Assembly (NCBI RefSeq): GCF_014201615.1
Contig: NZ_JACHEU010000006.1
Location: 1 to 64,000, forward strand
From: Aquamicrobium lusatiense
Lineage (GTDB): Bacteria > Pseudomonadota > Alphaproteobacteria > Rhizobiales > Rhizobiaceae
DNA length: 64,000 nucleotides
Reading direction: 5' to 3'
Part shown: positions 18,680 to 26,136 of the stretch, one piece after another
Layout: each line of letters opens with the position of its first letter
How positions within the stretch are numbered: position 1 is the stretch's first letter
Notes under the pieces: model-generated
Database searches by the model: none
The model's input: only the letters and a program-made list of their open reading frames with translations
What the model was told of the DNA's origin: nothing
Position numbers and translations under genes: made by a program

Positions 18680-20800
18680 ATGGCCACTGCCACGCAGAAG
18701 ATCACCCTGTCGTCCTCGCGCGACATTCCCTTCAACAAGCTGGTGCTCAGCCAGTCCAATGTCCGGCGCGTGAAGGCCGGCGTCTCGGTCGAGGAACTGG
18801 CCGAGTCCATCGCCCGGCGCGGGCTGATCCAGTCCCTGCATGTCCGCCCCGAGCTCGACGCGGAGGGCAAGGAGACCGGCCTCTTCGAGGTGCCTGCCGG
18901 CGGCCGGCGCTATCGGGCGCTGGAACTGCTGGTCAAGCAGAAGCGCCTCAACAAGACCGCGCCGGTGCCCTGCGTCGTTTCGGACACCGGAGACGACATC
19001 CTGATCGACGAGGTCTCGCTTGCCGAGAATATCGAACGTGCGCCGCTGCATCCGCTCGATCAGTTCCGCGCCTTCCAGGTGCTGCGCGAGAAGGGCATGA
19101 GCGAGGAGGAAATCGCCGCCGCCTTCTTCGTCGATGCCAAGGTGGTCAAGCAGCGCCTTCGCCTGGTCTCGGTCTCGCCCGTGCTGCTCGATGTCTATGC
19201 CGAGGATGGCATGACGCTGGAACAGCTCATGGCCTTCACCGTCTCGGAGGATCACACTCGTCAGGAACAGGTCTGGGATGCGATCCGGGACGGCTGGCAG
19301 AAGGAACCTTACTATATTCGCCGCCTGCTCACCGAAACCACGGTGCGCGCCTCCGACAAGCGGGCGCTCTTCGTCGGCATCGATGCCTATGAGGCGGCCG
19401 GCGGCTATGTGCTGCGCGATCTATTTCAGCAGGACGATGGCGGCTGGCTTCAGGACCCGGTGCTGCTCGACCGGCTGGCCGGCGAGAAGCTGAAGGCCGA
19501 GGCGGAGACCATCGCCGACGAAGGCTGGAAGTGGATCGAGATCGCGGTGGACTTCCCCTACGGCCACACCAGCGGCTTGCGCCGTCTGGCCGGCACCACC
19601 ATCGACCTGACCGACGAGGAGCGCGCGGAACGCGAGAAGCTGCGGGACGAGTTCGACGCGCTGGAGGCAGAATATGCCCAGGCCGACGAATTCCCCGACG
19701 AGGTGGATGCGCGCCTCGGCGAGATCGAGGAAGCGCTGGACGCCCTGGAATCCCGGCCAATGGTCTACGACGCGGATCAGATGGCCCGTGCCGGTGTCTT
19801 CGTCAGCATCCGCCATGACGGCCAGCTTGCCGTCGAGCGTGGCTATGTCCGCCCCGAAGACGAGGCGGTGGAAGGCCAGGAAGGCGATGATGCCGATGGT
19901 GCATCTGCCGAAGGCAGCGCGGACGGCAGCGTCCAGCGCGCCGTCATCACCGTGGGTGGGGCCGCGCCTGAGACCGGCGAGGACGAAGAGGTTGAGACCA
20001 TCCGGCCGCTGCCCGATCGCCTCGTCAGCGAACTGACCGCGCATCGCACCCTTGCGCTTCGGGATGCGGTGGCGATGAACCCGCATGTCGCCATGACGGC
20101 GCTGCTGCATCGGCTGGTCACGGATTGCTTCCTGCCGCATTCCACCAAGGGGTGCCTGGAGGCCCATGTCCGGGAGGTTCACTTCCCGGCACAAGCCGAG
20201 GATCTGGGCGAAAGCGCCTCGGCGAAGTCCATCCAGGATCGGCATGAACGCTGGGGCGATCACATCCCTGCCGACGATGCGGCGCTCTGGGACTGGCTCG
20301 CAGATCAGGACGACGACACCCGCATGGAGCTGCTCGCCCATTGCGTCAGCTTCGGCGTCAACGCCCTGCACGAGAAGCCCAATCCCTATAGTGGCATGGG
20401 CGTCAGCCAGCACGGTCTCGACGTGCGCCTGTCCCAGGCCGAACGGCTGGCGCGGGCGACCGGGCTCGACATGGTGGCGGTGGGCTGGCGGCCGACCGTC
20501 GGAAACTATCTCGGCCGCGTAACCAAGCCGCGGATCGTCGAGGCGGTGCGCGAAGGCGTCGGCGAAAGGGCTGCCCAGCTCATCGACCACCTGAAGAAGG
20601 GCGACATGGCCAAGGAGGCCGAGCGGCTTCTGGCCGAGACCGGCTGGCTGCCGGAGCCTCTGCGCCCCGCCATGGAGACGCAGGCCGTGGATGGCGGGGT
20701 CGACCAGGAGGACGACGCTGCTGTGCTGCCGGCCTTCCTCGCCGGCGACGACGATGACGCGGCCGCCGACGATCCGGTGGCCCTCGCAGCCGCCGAGTGA
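18680..20800 (+). CDS. parB: ParB/Spo0J-family partition-like protein
   Basis: A 706-aa protein with an N-terminal ParB/sulfiredoxin-type nuclease domain: FNKLVLSQSNVRRVKAG, LIQSLHVRPEL, VPAGGRRYRALELL and LAENIERAPLHPLDQFRAF. A KorB-like helix-turn-helix follows (EEIAAAFFVDAKVVKQRLRLVSVSP, about 152-176). The long C-terminal half is acidic. The ATG at 18680 follows the CGGAG site, and upstream sequence in the same frame is leader. In this ICE type a stand-alone large ParB-like protein lies far from ParA and may act in DNA establishment rather than classical partition. It ends 100 bp before the next gene. Confidence 0.85.
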   Translation: MATATQKITLSSSRDIPFNKLVLSQSNVRRVKAGVSVEELAESIARRGLIQSLHVRPELDAEGKETGLFEVPAGGRRYRALELLVKQKRLNKTAPVPCVVSDTGDDILIDEVSLAENIERAPLHPLDQFRAFQVLREKGMSEEEIAAAFFVDAKVVKQRLRLVSVSPVLLDVYAEDGMTLEQLMAFTVSEDHTRQEQVWDAIRDGWQKEPYYIRRLLTETTVRASDKRALFVGIDAYEAAGGYVLRDLFQQDDGGWLQDPVLLDRLAGEKLKAEAETIADEGWKWIEIAVDFPYGHTSGLRRLAGTTIDLTDEERAEREKLRDEFDALEAEYAQADEFPDEVDARLGEIEEALDALESRPMVYDADQMARAGVFVSIRHDGQLAVERGYVRPEDEAVEGQEGDDADGASAEGSADGSVQRAVITVGGAAPETGEDEEVETIRPLPDRLVSELTAHRTLALRDAVAMNPHVAMTALLHRLVTDCFLPHSTKGCLEAHVREVHFPAQAEDLGESASAKSIQDRHERWGDHIPADDAALWDWLADQDDDTRMELLAHCVSFGVNALHEKPNPYSGMGVSQHGLDVRLSQAERLARATGLDMVAVGWRPTVGNYLGRVTKPRIVEAVREGVGERAAQLIDHLKKGDMAKEAERLLAETGWLPEPLRPAMETQAVDGGVDQEDDAAVLPAFLAGDDDDAAADDPVALAAAE

Positions 20801-20855
20801 CAGCCCCCGCGCGGGGTGGCTTCGGTCGCCCCGCCTTCCATCCCTTCCACCTCAA

Positions 20856-20887
20856 GGCCCGGCATTCCGCCGGGCCGTTTTCGTTTC
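20856..20887 (+). terminator. terminator hairpin after the parB-like gene
   Basis: Stem GGCCCGGC (20856-20863) / GCCGGGCC (20869-20876), loop ATTCC, followed by GTTTTCGTTTC. The next ribosome binding site (CAGGAG) begins directly after the U-rich tract. Confidence 0.7.
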
Positions 20888-20901
20888 AGGAGACCAGAAC
20901 C

Positions 20902-21378
20902 ATGTCCGCATCCCTCATCTTCGACATCGCGCCGCTCGGCTCGCTCGTCGCCTATAGCGACGGCCAGCCCAAGCCGCCCGCGCGCTTCACCAAAAAGCTG
21001 GCTGCGTGGAAATCCCGCAATGGCGTCGGCCGTCTCGTGCGCAAGGAACCGGGCCGCGAGCGTCCGACCTATACGACCCCGCCGTCCTTCACCCTGCATG
21101 AGGGCGATTTCGGCGAAGGCGGTATCATCCTGATCACCGTCATGCGCAGCTACGGCATCGACAGCGATCTGAGCTTCCGGGTGATCGAGCGCCCCAAGAT
21201 CGGTCAGGTCCGCGTCCTGCAAGACGTCGGCGAGAATGTCGAGATGCTGCACCTCGCCGAGGATCGCGAGGCGGCCGAACTCTGGCTGGCCAGCAAAGGA
21301 TACAGCCGCGCCCGTCTGGAGGAGATCACCGCCGATGAGGTGAGCGCCGCCGCGATCGAGGGTCGTGCCGCCGCGTGA
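20902..21378 (+). CDS. conserved ICE protein, unknown function (158 aa)
   Basis: Starts MSASLIFDIAPLGSLVAYSDGQP after CAGGAGACC. It is a mixed alpha/beta protein with a central TLHEGDFGEGGIILITVMRSYG segment and a helical C-terminus. No catalytic motif or membrane segment is seen and the family was not recognised. It stands between two terminator hairpins, so it may be a separate transcription unit or be fed by readthrough. Good codon use and a strong ribosome binding site support it as real. Confidence 0.65.
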   Translation: MSASLIFDIAPLGSLVAYSDGQPKPPARFTKKLAAWKSRNGVGRLVRKEPGRERPTYTTPPSFTLHEGDFGEGGIILITVMRSYGIDSDLSFRVIERPKIGQVRVLQDVGENVEMLHLAEDREAAELWLASKGYSRARLEEITADEVSAAAIEGRAAA

Positions 21379-21400
21379 CGCCTGCTTTCGACATCCATCT

Positions 21401-21435
21401 GGCCCGCCGTCGCAGGACGGCGGGCCGTTTTGTTT
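21401..21435 (+). terminator. strong terminator hairpin before a small gene
   Basis: A perfect 11-bp stem GGCCCGCCGTC (21401-21411) / GACGGCGGGCC (21416-21426) with loop GCAG is followed by GTTTTGTTT, then directly by the CAGGAG of the next gene. Confidence 0.75.
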
Positions 21436-21450
21436 CAGGAGACAATGACC

Positions 21451-21783
21451 ATGCTGTCCATTTCCGATCACACCCGCTGCCGCCCCGTTCCGCAAACCGT
21501 CCATGTCGCTATCTATGAGCATCGTCATGGCACGGATGTTCGTGTCTTCCTCGACGCGGCCCAAGCCCAGGCATGGCGCACCCGCATCGCCAGAGAATGG
21601 TGGCACCACGAGTTCGATGACGATCCACCGCCCGAGGATGAGATCGGCGCGGAATATTTCGAGCGGATGCTGGAGCGCGACGAGTTCTTCTCGACAATGA
21701 CCTGTGAGATCGAGGGCAGCCGTCACGAGCCCACCGATCCGGCAAGCCCCGTTCCGGGCACCGGGCACGGAGGCACGACATGA
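21451..21783 (+). CDS. small acidic conserved protein (110 aa)
   Basis: Starts MLSISDHTRCRPVPQTVHVAIYEHRHG. The ATG at 21451 gives the same CAGGAG spacing as the neighbouring genes; an ATG at 21445 is possible. It has a beta-type N-terminal half (VHVAIYEHRHGTDVRVFLD) and a very acidic middle (HHEFDDDPPPEDEIGAEYFERML). No family was recognised. Its TGA overlaps the ATG of the next gene, so the two are coupled. Confidence 0.6.
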   Translation: MLSISDHTRCRPVPQTVHVAIYEHRHGTDVRVFLDAAQAQAWRTRIAREWWHHEFDDDPPPEDEIGAEYFERMLERDEFFSTMTCEIEGSRHEPTDPASPVPGTGHGGTT

Positions 21784-22079
21784 TGACGGTCGATGAGATC
21801 TTCGCCGACGATCGCCGCAATCCTCCCTCGGAGCGTTCGCTTCCGTGGGAGGAAACGCAGGGTGGCATCACCGTCGTCGTGGAGCCGAAACCGCATTGGG
21901 CCGAGGACATGCGCGCCTTTCGGCTCGATGCCCGTGAATATTGCCGCTACGCCGACTGGCACGCGCATGGCGCCCGAGCACGGTTCTACGGCCATATCGA
22001 CACCTCCGGCGACGATGTGATGATGAAGGCCCGCGCCATGATCGCGCGCGAAATCGCCGATGGGCTTTGGGAGATGTGA
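21780..22079 (+). CDS. small conserved protein coupled to the preceding gene (99 aa)
   Basis: Starts MMTVDEIFADDRRNPPSERSLPWEE by ATGATGA overlap with the upstream stop codon. The central part (YCRYADWHAHGARARFYGHIDTSGDDVM) is rich in His and aromatic residues, and the C-terminus is helical. No catalytic or DNA-binding motif was recognised. It belongs to the string of small plus-strand genes between ParB and ArdB/KlcA. DNA-mimic-like acidity is not marked. Confidence 0.6.
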   Translation: MMTVDEIFADDRRNPPSERSLPWEETQGGITVVVEPKPHWAEDMRAFRLDAREYCRYADWHAHGARARFYGHIDTSGDDVMMKARAMIAREIADGLWEM

Positions 22080-22090
22080 GAGGCAGAGGA

Positions 22091-22175
22091 CGGAAGGGAT
22101 TGGGCGAGGTCCGGACAGGTGGAGAGAGCGGCATCCGGCCTCACTGTCCCCTTCCGCTCTCAGGAGACCTCGACC
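22091..22175 (+). promoter_or_regulatory. structured leader (copy 3) before ardB/klcA
   Basis: CGGAAGGG (22091-22098) pairs with CCCTTCCG (22149-22156). An inner stem of GAGG-t-CCGG with CCGG-CCTC carries the loop GGAGAGAGCGG. The CTCTCAGGAG ribosome binding site lies just past the outer stem. Architecture and purine loop match the other leaders of this block. Confidence 0.55.
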
Positions 22176-22598
22176 ATGACAATGCCCACAACCGATCATC
22201 ATACCGCGTCGATCGTGCCCGAGGATGACCGCGAGCGGTTTCTGCCCTCCCTTTTCGGGCTTCCCCTGCTGATCGTCGCCGAGAACGCCGTCTATAGCTT
22301 CATGGAGCGTCTCAGCCCGAGCGACTATGGCGGCGGCTTCTGGAACTTCTACGAATATGCGGGCCAGCCGCTGTTCATGGCGCCGACCTCCCGACCGCGT
22401 TTCCGGATCGACAACCAGATCACCGAATATAGTGGCGAGGTTTCGGCCGAGGCCGCCGGGATCATCGCCACGCTCTTTACCTTCTCCCACCTGTCGTTCC
22501 GCTATGAGTCCGACCGCCTCGTCGACGGCTATCATCGGCTCTACGACTATTCGACCCGTCACCCCGAGGCGCGGGCGATCTTCGCGGCCATCGACTGA
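22176..22598 (+). CDS. klcA: ArdB/KlcA-family antirestriction protein
   Basis: A 140-aa protein with family signature segments VPEDDRERFLPSLFGLPLL, AYSFMERLSPSDYGGGFWNFYEY and FLMAP-like PLFMAPTSRPRF. ArdB/KlcA proteins block type I restriction without imitating DNA. The start at 22176 follows CAGGAGACCTCGACC. With ArdC about 5 kb upstream, the element carries two different antirestriction proteins in the region likely to enter the recipient first. A terminator follows. Confidence 0.88.
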   Translation: MTMPTTDHHTASIVPEDDRERFLPSLFGLPLLIVAENAVYSFMERLSPSDYGGGFWNFYEYAGQPLFMAPTSRPRFRIDNQITEYSGEVSAEAAGIIATLFTFSHLSFRYESDRLVDGYHRLYDYSTRHPEARAIFAAID

Positions 22599-22606
22599 CC
22601 GCCATA

Positions 22607-22638
22607 CGCGCCCTGCCATGCAGCGGGGCGCGTCTTTT
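22607..22638 (+). terminator. terminator after ardB/klcA
   Basis: CGCGCCC-TGC (22607-22616) pairs with GCA-GGGGCGCG (to 22632) with a 2-base bulge, followed by TCTTTTCC. Confidence 0.65.
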
Positions 22639-22658
22639 CCCATCGCTCACACCGTCCC

Positions 22659-22690
22659 GCCCGGCCATCGCGCCGGGCTTCATCGTTTCA
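22659..22690 (+). terminator. second hairpin abutting the next ribosome binding site
   Basis: GCCCGGC (22659-22665) / GCCGGGC (22672-22678) is followed by TTCATCGTTT and then CAGGAG. Weaker as a terminator than the others, but the same hairpin-plus-RBS arrangement recurs through this block. Confidence 0.5.
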
Positions 22691-22700
22691 GGAGGCCGAT

Positions 22701-23360
22701 ATGCCCGACTATACCATCGAAACCATGTATCACCTGCCGGTCTACCGGCGTCGCACCTACCGGGCCGCGACGGTCGCGCAAGCCTGCCGCCTGGCCGTCG
22801 AGGACGAAGACTGGGCGGCCGGATCGCTCGATCACGATAGCGCCGAAGAAACCTTTGTCACCGGCATCTGGGACGGTGCGGATGCCGCCTGGTCCGGTTC
22901 CGCGCTCCCGGTTCCCGCGCAGTTCGAGGAGACGGTTCAGCGCAAGGCCGGGCATTTCGAGACCCTGCTCGGGCTTCTCAAGATGATGCTTGCCGATGTG
23001 CGCGCCGGCCGCGCCTCTTCGGAAGAATGGGTCGAGCGCGCGGAACAGGCCGTGGGGCTTGGCGAGGCGATCCTCGCCGGTGCGCGTGGTCCCGATCCGC
23101 AGGGACGGGACGGCGATCCCCGGCCGGATCGTGGCGAGGATGCACAAGAACATCTGTCACTCGCCGCTACGGCCGCCGAGCGCGATGCCGTTCTCACCGG
23201 CCTCCGGCTGTTGCAGCGGGCCATCGAGACCGACAGTCTCGCGCCATTGCTTCGGGACATCCTCACCAATGGCGGCGCGCATCCCGGACTCGATCCAGAC
23301 GCGATCGACACATTATGCGAGCGGCTCAACATCCAGGGCGGTCACCAGGACCGTCACTAG
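22701..23360 (+). CDS. conserved ICE protein, unknown function (219 aa)
   Basis: Starts MPDYTIETMYHLPVYRRRTYRAATVAQACRLAVED after CAGGAGGCCGAT. The N-terminal domain (1-~100) looks like a small alpha/beta unit with conserved aromatic and acidic residues (EDEDWAAGSLDHDSAEETFVTGIW). A helical middle, an Asp/Arg/Gly-rich linker (GPDPQGRDGDPRPDRGED) and a C-terminal helical bundle follow. I know similar proteins only as hypothetical genes of alphaproteobacterial ICEs. No enzymatic motif is visible. Confidence 0.65.
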   Translation: MPDYTIETMYHLPVYRRRTYRAATVAQACRLAVEDEDWAAGSLDHDSAEETFVTGIWDGADAAWSGSALPVPAQFEETVQRKAGHFETLLGLLKMMLADVRAGRASSEEWVERAEQAVGLGEAILAGARGPDPQGRDGDPRPDRGEDAQEHLSLAATAAERDAVLTGLRLLQRAIETDSLAPLLRDILTNGGAHPGLDPDAIDTLCERLNIQGGHQDRH

Positions 23361-23621
23361 CCGGCGCGCGGCATCACGGCGATCGTCGCATCATCGACCA
23401 TGAGGCCGCCATCGCGTTCGGCGGGCACTTCTGTTCCGCCCCCGGCCTGAAACACGATCCTGATACCTGCATGGCGGTAAGGCTGGCGCGGCGGAGCATC
23501 TGCGACGGGTATCGGGCATCCTGTCAGAGGCAAAACACCACCCCCGCTTCCATTCGCAAACCTTGGTCCGATCCGTCTCTTTGCAGTCAACCCGCAGGGG
23601 GTCGGCTACGCGCGCGTGCCG

Positions 23622-23742
23622 CCCTCGCGGATTCGGGACATATGCCCGAACGCGCGAGGGTGATTGCAGATCCGATCAGACACTTCGGGCGCCTGTCGCG
23701 CGGGGGATGGTCCCCCGCCTCCAAAGACAGGAGCCGGAACCC
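23622..23742 (+). promoter_or_regulatory. double-hairpin leader before a 54-aa gene
   Basis: CCCTCGCG-ga-TTCGGG (23622-23637) pairs perfectly with CCCGAA-cg-CGCGAGGG (23645-23660) around loop ACATATG. A second hairpin CGGGGGA-tgg-TCCCCCG follows at 23701-23717, then CAGGAG and the ATG. The rest of 23361-23742 has no gene I can support; a 77-codon minus-strand frame there has no recognisable features. Confidence 0.5.
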
Positions 23743-23907
23743 ATGTCTTATGCAGATGCCACCGCCTTCGCCGCCAGCCTCGCCACCACGCTGATGGTCG
23801 AGATCGTCGTGTTCCAGGCCGGGGATGGAACCCACGGCGCTTGCCCCGCCGCCGAGTTCGACGGCGACGAGGAGATGGTGGAGTTGGAGCTCGATCCGTG
23901 GAGCTGA
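23743..23907 (+). CDS. small acidic protein (54 aa)
   Basis: Starts MSYADATAFAASLATTLMVEIVVFQAG after CAGGAGCCGGAACCC and ends VELELDPWS. The N-terminal half is hydrophobic and helical, the C-terminal half acidic (DGDEEMVELELD). The family was not recognised. The strong ribosome binding site and structured leader support expression. Its size and acidity would fit a small inhibitor or regulator, but nothing proves this. Confidence 0.5.
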   Translation: MSYADATAFAASLATTLMVEIVVFQAGDGTHGACPAAEFDGDEEMVELELDPWS

Positions 23908-24082
23908 GGCGCGAAAGCGCCTCACCCCGACGGCCCGGTGCCCAGGCGCAGCCGGGCCTTCTGCCGTCAATCGCCGCCAATTGCCGCTTGCGTGCCGGTC
24001 CGCATTGCGATCCCGGCTCGCATCGGAAAGAACTGTCGGCGATCACGACGATTTCGCTCCTTCAAGATGAAAGCCTTTTGCC

Positions 24083-24451
24083 ATGCTCAGCCACATCGTC
24101 GTTTCCGTTCTGCTCTGCACGGCATCCTGCGAACCGGCCGAAATCCGGGTTTGGGATGGAGACTCCATCCGCCTGGGCACGACGCGGCAAGCGGAAGCGG
24201 TTCGGATCTTCAACATCGATGCCCCCGAGATCGAGGGGCAATGCGCCTCTGAATCCGATCGCGCGCTGCAAGCGAAGACCAGGCTCGCCGACCTCCTGCA
24301 TGGGCGGCGCGTTGAAATCCTGCGTCAGGGCGCGGACCGCTATGGCCGGACCCTAGCCGCGATCCGCGTCCAAGGCCGTGACGTCGGCGATATTCTCGTC
24401 GGCGAAGGGCTGGCTCGAACCTGGACCGGACGCCGGGAACCGTGGTGCTGA
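24083..24451 (+). CDS. thermonuclease-like (SNase-fold) exported nuclease
   Basis: A 122-aa staphylococcal-nuclease-like protein. The first ~18 residues (MLSHIVVSVLLCTASCEP) form a signal peptide. Catalytic segments are present: VWDGDSIRL (Asp), VRIFNIDAPEI (Arg and Asp) and GADRYGRTLAAI (Arg). The family cleaves DNA and RNA using calcium. Parasitic SNase-like proteins are common on conjugative elements of this type, where the role is unclear; periplasmic location is inferred. It is short for the family (usually ~150 aa) but the core is intact. Confidence 0.85.
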   Translation: MLSHIVVSVLLCTASCEPAEIRVWDGDSIRLGTTRQAEAVRIFNIDAPEIEGQCASESDRALQAKTRLADLLHGRRVEILRQGADRYGRTLAAIRVQGRDVGDILVGEGLARTWTGRREPWC

Positions 24452-24494
24452 TCCACCGCCACAGAAGGAGAGTGAGAGTGCGGGCCGGATTGGC

Positions 24495-24550
24495 CGTGAC
24501 GGGTTGCAGGCGGGAGAGAGGCTTCCGCCATCCGTCGCGGAGTATTCCCC
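24495..24550 (+). promoter_or_regulatory. structured leader (copy 4) before the 185-aa gene
   Basis: CGTGACGGG (24495-24503) pairs with TCCGTCGCG (24531-24539). Inside, GGCGGGAG pairs with CTTCCGCC over 8 positions with one G-U, loop AGAGG. The inner stem is unlike those of copies 1 and 2 in sequence yet equally well paired: compensatory change. CGGAGTATT then provides the ribosome binding site. Confidence 0.6.
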
Positions 24551-25108
24551 ATGACCATATCCCGCCAAACTACGTTCGCTCCCATCGGCGAAATCGTCGC
24601 GCGCGATATGCTGCCCCGGCTGCACCGCGCCCAGAGGCTGCCCCTGCACATCTCCTGCATTGGCACCGCCCGTTACGATGGTCTCGGTGATGCCGACGGT
24701 TTCGACTGCTCGGTCGTCATCGGCGAGTGTCCATCCCCGGAAGACGCCATGACCGTCGCCAGCCAGCGCGTCGCGCGCTGCGACGTCCGCCTCAGCTCGG
24801 ACGATACGCTGCGTTTCCGCCCGCGCATCATGGCCATTCAGGACAGTGACAAGGGCCTGGTTCTCGCCGGAGAGGTCCGGGCCGGGATCGTCCTCTGGCA
24901 GCAACCTGTCGCGTCCGATGCCGAGGCCCGCCGGGTCGTCACCGACGCCAGCCGGCTGCGCGGCGTGGCCTTCGCGGCATCCGGGCGCGGCGATGCGGCA
25001 TCCGCCCGCGATCACCGCTACCGGGCCAGCCTGCTCGAGGCCCGGCTGGTCGATCCTTTCTGGCGCGAGACCGCCGCAGAACTTCTGCGGCTGCCGCAAG
25101 CCGCCTGA
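24551..25108 (+). CDS. conserved ICE protein, unknown function (185 aa)
   Basis: Starts MTISRQTTFAPIGEIVARDMLPRLHRAQRLPLHISCIGTARYDG. It appears to be a beta-rich domain of about 120 residues (DGFDCSVVIGE, CDVRLSSDDTLRFRPRIMAIQ, GLVLAGEVRAGIVLW) followed by a helical C-terminus. No motif was recognised. It carries the same leader type as ardC and the parB-like gene, so it is probably co-regulated with them. A terminator follows at 25137. Confidence 0.65.
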   Translation: MTISRQTTFAPIGEIVARDMLPRLHRAQRLPLHISCIGTARYDGLGDADGFDCSVVIGECPSPEDAMTVASQRVARCDVRLSSDDTLRFRPRIMAIQDSDKGLVLAGEVRAGIVLWQQPVASDAEARRVVTDASRLRGVAFAASGRGDAASARDHRYRASLLEARLVDPFWRETAAELLRLPQAA

Positions 25109-25136
25109 TTCCTCTGCAACTTTCCTATCCACTTTG

Positions 25137-25164
25137 CCCGGCCTTGCGCCGGGTTTTCTCATTT
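25137..25164 (+). terminator. terminator hairpin
   Basis: CCCGGC (25137-25142) / GCCGGG (25148-25153), loop CTTGC, then TTTTCTCATTT, followed immediately by CAGGAG of the next gene. Confidence 0.65.
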
Positions 25165-25176
25165 CAGGAGCCTGAC

Positions 25177-25593
25177 ATGGCCAACTATTTCACCCATTTC
25201 TCCTGCCTGCTCGATGTGGGCACGCCCGAGAACGCGGCCCGCGCGCTCGACCTCTACAATGCACTGTCCGAGCAAAACGCTGCCGAAGACCCACCGTCCG
25301 AGGGTTTCCTGCTCTCGATCCAGCCCGAGCATGGCGGCACGCAGCTCTGGATGCGCGACGACGAAACCGGCGATCCCGAGCACGTCATCCAGTTCGTCAA
25401 ACGCTGCGCCGCCGCGTTCGGCCTGACCGGATTGTGGGGATTCCAATACGCAACCACCTGCTCACAGGCGCGGGTGAACGCCTTCGGCGGCGGCGCGCAT
25501 GTTCTCGATCTCGCCACCGGCGAGACCGTGGACTGGATCTTCAGCAGCAGTTGGCTGGAGATCGTTCTCGACGGAGGCGACCCCTGTGCCTGA
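25177..25593 (+). CDS. conserved accessory-region protein (138 aa)
   Basis: Starts MANYFTHFSCLLDVGTPENAARALDLYNALSEQ after CAGGAGCCTGAC. It is an alpha/beta protein with GFLLSIQPEHGGTQLWMRDDETGDPEHVIQFVKRCAAAFGLTGLWGF and the C-terminal segment FGGGAHVLDLATGETVDW. Similar proteins are hypothetical genes of rhizobial/rhodobacterial plasmids and ICEs; no function is known to me. It overlaps the GTG start of the next gene by 8 bp, so the two form an operon, and insertion into that gene leaves this one intact. Confidence 0.7.
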   Translation: MANYFTHFSCLLDVGTPENAARALDLYNALSEQNAAEDPPSEGFLLSIQPEHGGTQLWMRDDETGDPEHVIQFVKRCAAAFGLTGLWGFQYATTCSQARVNAFGGGAHVLDLATGETVDWIFSSSWLEIVLDGGDPCA

Positions 25594-26118
25594 GATCATC
25601 GAAACCACCGTCTATCGGCTCGACGAGCTTTCCGGCGAGGCAAAGGACAAGGCCCGCGCCTGGTATCGCGAGGGAGGCTTCGACTACGACTGGTATGATG
25701 CCGTCTATGAGGATTTCCAGCAGATCGCGGAAATCCTCGGCATCCGCTTCAAGACCCGCAATGTTCGTCTTATGGGCGGCGGGTCGCGTCAGGAGCCGCG
25801 CATCTTCTTCTCGGGCTTCTGGTCGCAAGGGGACGGCGCGTCGTTCGAATGCCTCTACTCCTACCGGAAAAACGCCACGGCCGAGATCCGGTCCTATGCC
25901 CCGCAGGACAGGATTCTGCACGGCATCGCCGATGCCCTTCAGAGCGTCCAGCGGCGCAATTTCTACCAGCTTCGCGCCGAGGCAACACATCGCGGCCATT
26001 ACTACCACGAATATTGCATGGCGATCGCGGTCGAGCGCGACAGCCCGACCTGGCAGGACATGACCGCCGATGCCGAAGAGATCGTGACCGAAGCGCTGCG
26101 CGATCTTGCCGACAACGA
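25586..26118 (+). pseudogene. 5' part of a gene split by the 2565-bp insertion
   Basis: The frame starts at GTG 25586 (MPEIIETTVYRLDELSGEAKDKARAWYREGGFDYDWYDAVYEDFQQIAEILG) and is conserved to EALRDLADN, after which element sequence adds DSLCTSF and a stop at 26140. Joining 25586-26118 to 28684-28810 gives exactly 660 nt, one uninterrupted 219-aa frame with the junction ADN-E-MARWLYRQLERE. Proteins like this are, from memory, sometimes labelled antitoxin of a toxin-antitoxin stability system, but I see no evidence for that role. The truncated 184-aa product may still be made. Confidence 0.85.
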
Positions 26119-26136
26119 TTCATTATGCACCTCATT

